This document shows positions 15,391-16,613 of a stretch of DNA of 16,613 bases, piece after piece. The stretch is from an uncultured Bacteroidota bacterium. Its GTDB lineage: Bacteria > Bacteroidota > Bacteroidia > Chitinophagales > Chitinophagaceae. The position numbers and the translations under genes are program-made. Position 1 is the stretch's first letter. The number at the start of each line of letters is the position of its first letter. Under the pieces are notes generated by a model that was not told the DNA's origin, searched no databases, and saw only the letters and a program-made list of their open reading frames with translations. The stretch covers positions 1 to 16,613 of the forward strand of contig CAIWHF010000072.1 in assembly GCA_903912405.1 (NCBI GenBank). Direction: 5' to 3'.

Positions 15391-15635
15391 AATACGCTGC
15401 ACACATCAATGTAATGCCATTAAAAGAATTATTAGATCCACAAGGCAAAGCGGTTAGTACCAGTTTATCTGGATTGGGTATTGAAGGTATTCAAGATGTT
15501 CGAATTGGTAAGCACATTCTATTGCACATAGAAGCTGCAACTGCAGAAGAAGCTAAAGCAATTGCTACTAATGCTTGTCAGAAATTATTAGTTAATAGAG
15601 TAATGGAGTCCTTTGAGGTAACCATCACTGAATAA
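15387..15635 (+). CDS. purS: Phosphoribosylformylglycinamidine synthase subunit PurS
   Basis: An 82-residue protein of the usual PurS size. The pattern DPQGKAVSTSLSGLG (residues ~17-31), then GIQDVRIGKHILLHIEA and a C-terminal helix and strand ending ESFEVTI, is diagnostic. PurS is the small bridging subunit of the PurS-PurL-PurQ complex that converts FGAR to FGAM in purine biosynthesis, passing ammonia from the PurQ glutaminase to PurL. Its presence implies that the genome encodes the three-part enzyme with small PurL, not the single large PurL. Neither purL nor purQ is in the window. It overlaps pssA by four bases and is one base from rsmI, so it is almost certainly transcribed with both. 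Confidence 0.93.
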   Translation: MKYAAHINVMPLKELLDPQGKAVSTSLSGLGIEGIQDVRIGKHILLHIEAATAEEAKAIATNACQKLLVNRVMESFEVTITE

Positions 15636-15636
15636 T

Positions 15637-16305
15637 ATGAGCCATTTATACCTCGTTCCTGGTCCCATTGGCAATTTAGGTGATATCACCTATAGAGCAG
15701 TTGAGACCCTACAGTTAGTAGATGTTATTTTATGTGAAGATACCAGAACGAGTAGTGTTTTATTAAAACACTATGGTATTCAAAAAACATTATGGTCGTA
15801 TCATTTGCATAATGAGCATAAGGTATTAGATCAATTAGTAGCCCAATTGCAATCTGGAAAGAAAATTGCCCTCTTGTCTGATGCAGGCACGCCGGGAATT
15901 TCAGACCCAGGTTTTTTATTAGTAAGAGCATGTAAACAACAAGGTATTCCTGTTACCTGTTTGCCTGGAGCTACAGCTTTTGTTCCTGCCCTAGTGCAGT
16001 CCGGCATTCCTTGCAATAACTTTATTTTTGAGGGCTTTATTCCCTTAAAAAAAGGCCGACAAACCTTTTTTCAAGGTTTAGTAGAAGAAAAAAGAACAGT
16101 AGTCATTTATGAATCTCCCCATAGGCTGATAAAAACCTTATCAGAGTTACAAACTTTTATAGGTGATGAACGGTTAGTGGCCGTGTGTAGGGAGCTAAGT
16201 AAAATGTTTGAAGAAACAAAAGTAGCAACTTTGCCAGAACTTATACCTTATTTTGACACTAAGGGTGTAAAAGGTGAGATAGTCATCGTCATTGCAGGAA
16301 AATAA
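15637..16305 (+). CDS. rsmI: 16S rRNA (cytidine(1402)-2'-O)-methyltransferase RsmI
   Basis: A 222-residue SAM-dependent methyltransferase of the tetrapyrrole-methylase fold that 2'-O-methylates C1402 of 16S rRNA. The N-terminal YLVPGPIGNLGDITYRA is the RsmI signature. CEDTRTSSVLLKHYGI, ALLSDAGTPGISDPG, CLPGATAFVPALVQSG, FEGFIP and VIYESPHRL follow in the expected order. It is shorter than the E. coli enzyme (about 286 residues), lacking the C-terminal extension; I recall short forms like this in Bacteroidota, and the sequence ends naturally at GEIVIVIAGK, so it is probably not truncated. The start is one base after the purS stop. A palindromic terminator follows. Confidence 0.95.
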   Translation: MSHLYLVPGPIGNLGDITYRAVETLQLVDVILCEDTRTSSVLLKHYGIQKTLWSYHLHNEHKVLDQLVAQLQSGKKIALLSDAGTPGISDPGFLLVRACKQQGIPVTCLPGATAFVPALVQSGIPCNNFIFEGFIPLKKGRQTFFQGLVEEKRTVVIYESPHRLIKTLSELQTFIGDERLVAVCRELSKMFEETKVATLPELIPYFDTKGVKGEIVIVIAGK

Positions 16306-16326
16306 TACTACAAAAGCTATAAATGA

Positions 16327-16354
16327 ATAAAGCCACTCCTAGGAGTGGCTTTAT
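16327..16354. terminator. Perfect 28-base palindrome, likely shared bidirectional terminator
   Basis: A perfect inverted repeat is centred between 16340 and 16341, with arms AAAGCCACTCCT / AGGAGTGGCTTT flanked by extra A-T pairs. A T-rich end lies on each side (TTTATCTT on the plus strand, TTTATTCATTT on the minus strand). It sits between rsmI (plus) and the convergent lipoprotein gene (minus), as expected for a terminator serving both. Confidence 0.8.
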
Positions 16355-16371
16355 CTTAACTACTAAATAAA

Positions 16372-16554
16372 TTATTTAGTAGCTGCAGTATCAACAGCAG
16401 CAGCAGTTGTATCAACAGCTGGAGCAGCAGTTGTATCAACAGCAGGAGCCATAGCAGCTGTATCTACTGGAGTTTCTTCAGTTTTAGTTTCACCGCAAGA
16501 AGCAGCAAACATACCTAATGCAAGAGCAAAAGTCGCGAATTTTACAAATTTCAT
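16372..16554 (-). CDS. Small Ala/Thr/Val/Asp-repeat lipoprotein
   Basis: A 60-residue protein on the minus strand. The N-terminus MKFVKFATFALALGMFAASC followed by GE is a lipoprotein signal. The AASC lipobox is slightly off consensus because -3 is Ala, not Leu/Val/Ile. Cys20 would be the lipidated residue. The mature part is low-complexity, built from about four copies of an eight-residue unit such as PAVDTTAA, after a charged linker ETKTEET. Small lipoproteins of this composition are common in Bacteroidota, but I know of no established function. It has its own upstream region and is convergent with rsmI. It is real because the lipoprotein signal, stop codon and flanking terminator all fit this strand, and the other frames offer nothing better. 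Confidence 0.8.
   Translation of the reverse strand: MKFVKFATFALALGMFAASCGETKTEETPVDTAAMAPAVDTTAAPAVDTTAAAVDTAATK
16399..16446 (-). repeat. Two tandem 24-base repeats inside the lipoprotein gene
   Basis: Two consecutive 24-base units (16399-16422 and 16423-16446) differ by one base and encode AVDTTAA-containing octapeptides. A degenerate third unit follows at 16447-16470. Such in-frame repeats can change copy number by slippage without breaking the gene. Confidence 0.8.
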
Positions 16555-16567
16555 AATGTTTGTTTTT

Positions 16568-16599
16568 AAAAGTTAATTTTAAATTTATTCGCAAAACAA
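16568..16599 (-). promoter_or_regulatory. Possible promoter for the small lipoprotein
   Basis: On the minus strand, TTG (16599-16597), 21 bases and TAACTTTT (16575-16568) give a one-mismatch -7 element (last base T, not G) with acceptable spacing, 13 bases upstream of the ATG. The region is AT-rich, so a chance match is possible. Confidence 0.3.
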
Positions 16600-16613
16600 T
16601 AAAAGGTAACCCA

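Overview
The window looks like a chromosomal segment of a member of the Bacteroidota. It carries type IX secretion (T9SS) cargo with both C-terminal sorting-domain types, a PorP/SprF-family protein, a PorE-like OmpA protein and an RprY-like response regulator. Start codons sit in A-rich contexts without Shine-Dalgarno motifs, and the best promoter matches the Bacteroidota TTTG / TAnnTTTG pattern. The DNA is AT-rich. Finer placement (for example Chitinophagales or Sphingobacteriales) is a guess. No rRNA, tRNA, CRISPR array, insertion sequence or phage gene was seen, and no gap between genes exceeds about 125 bases.

Left edge (1-1249): the 3' part of a Crp/Fnr-family regulator, then an NfsB-like nitroreductase closed by a strong intrinsic terminator.

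Middle (1324-14556): eight same-strand genes with small or zero gaps, and no convincing terminator until 14525-14556. They encode a sugar-phosphate nucleotidyltransferase with a hexapeptide-repeat tail, a FabK/nitronate-monooxygenase-type flavoprotein, a small secreted protein, a 1171-residue type-A T9SS cargo (sortilin-like propeller, PKD and jelly-roll domains), a PorE-like TPR/PD40/OmpA protein, a 1185-residue type-B T9SS cargo (SBBP, four PKD domains, CHU_C-type tail), a PorP/SprF-family outer-membrane protein and the RprY-like response regulator. The five genes at 3276-13759 look like one secretion and surface-display module. The PorP/SprF protein is the expected partner of the type-B cargo just upstream, and the small secreted protein resembles a leader module that is fused to the sortilin-like cargo in relatives.

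Right part (14581-16354): a housekeeping unit pssA-purS-rsmI (phosphatidylserine synthesis, purine synthesis, 16S rRNA methylation) with overlapping or nearly touching genes. It has a near-consensus promoter very close to the pssA start. The unit ends at a perfect 28-base palindrome shared with a convergent gene for a small Ala/Thr/Val/Asp-repeat lipoprotein at the right edge.

The part most worth following up is the T9SS module: a leader-like protein encoded separately from its likely cargo, and a PorE paralogue placed between a type-A and a type-B cargo.
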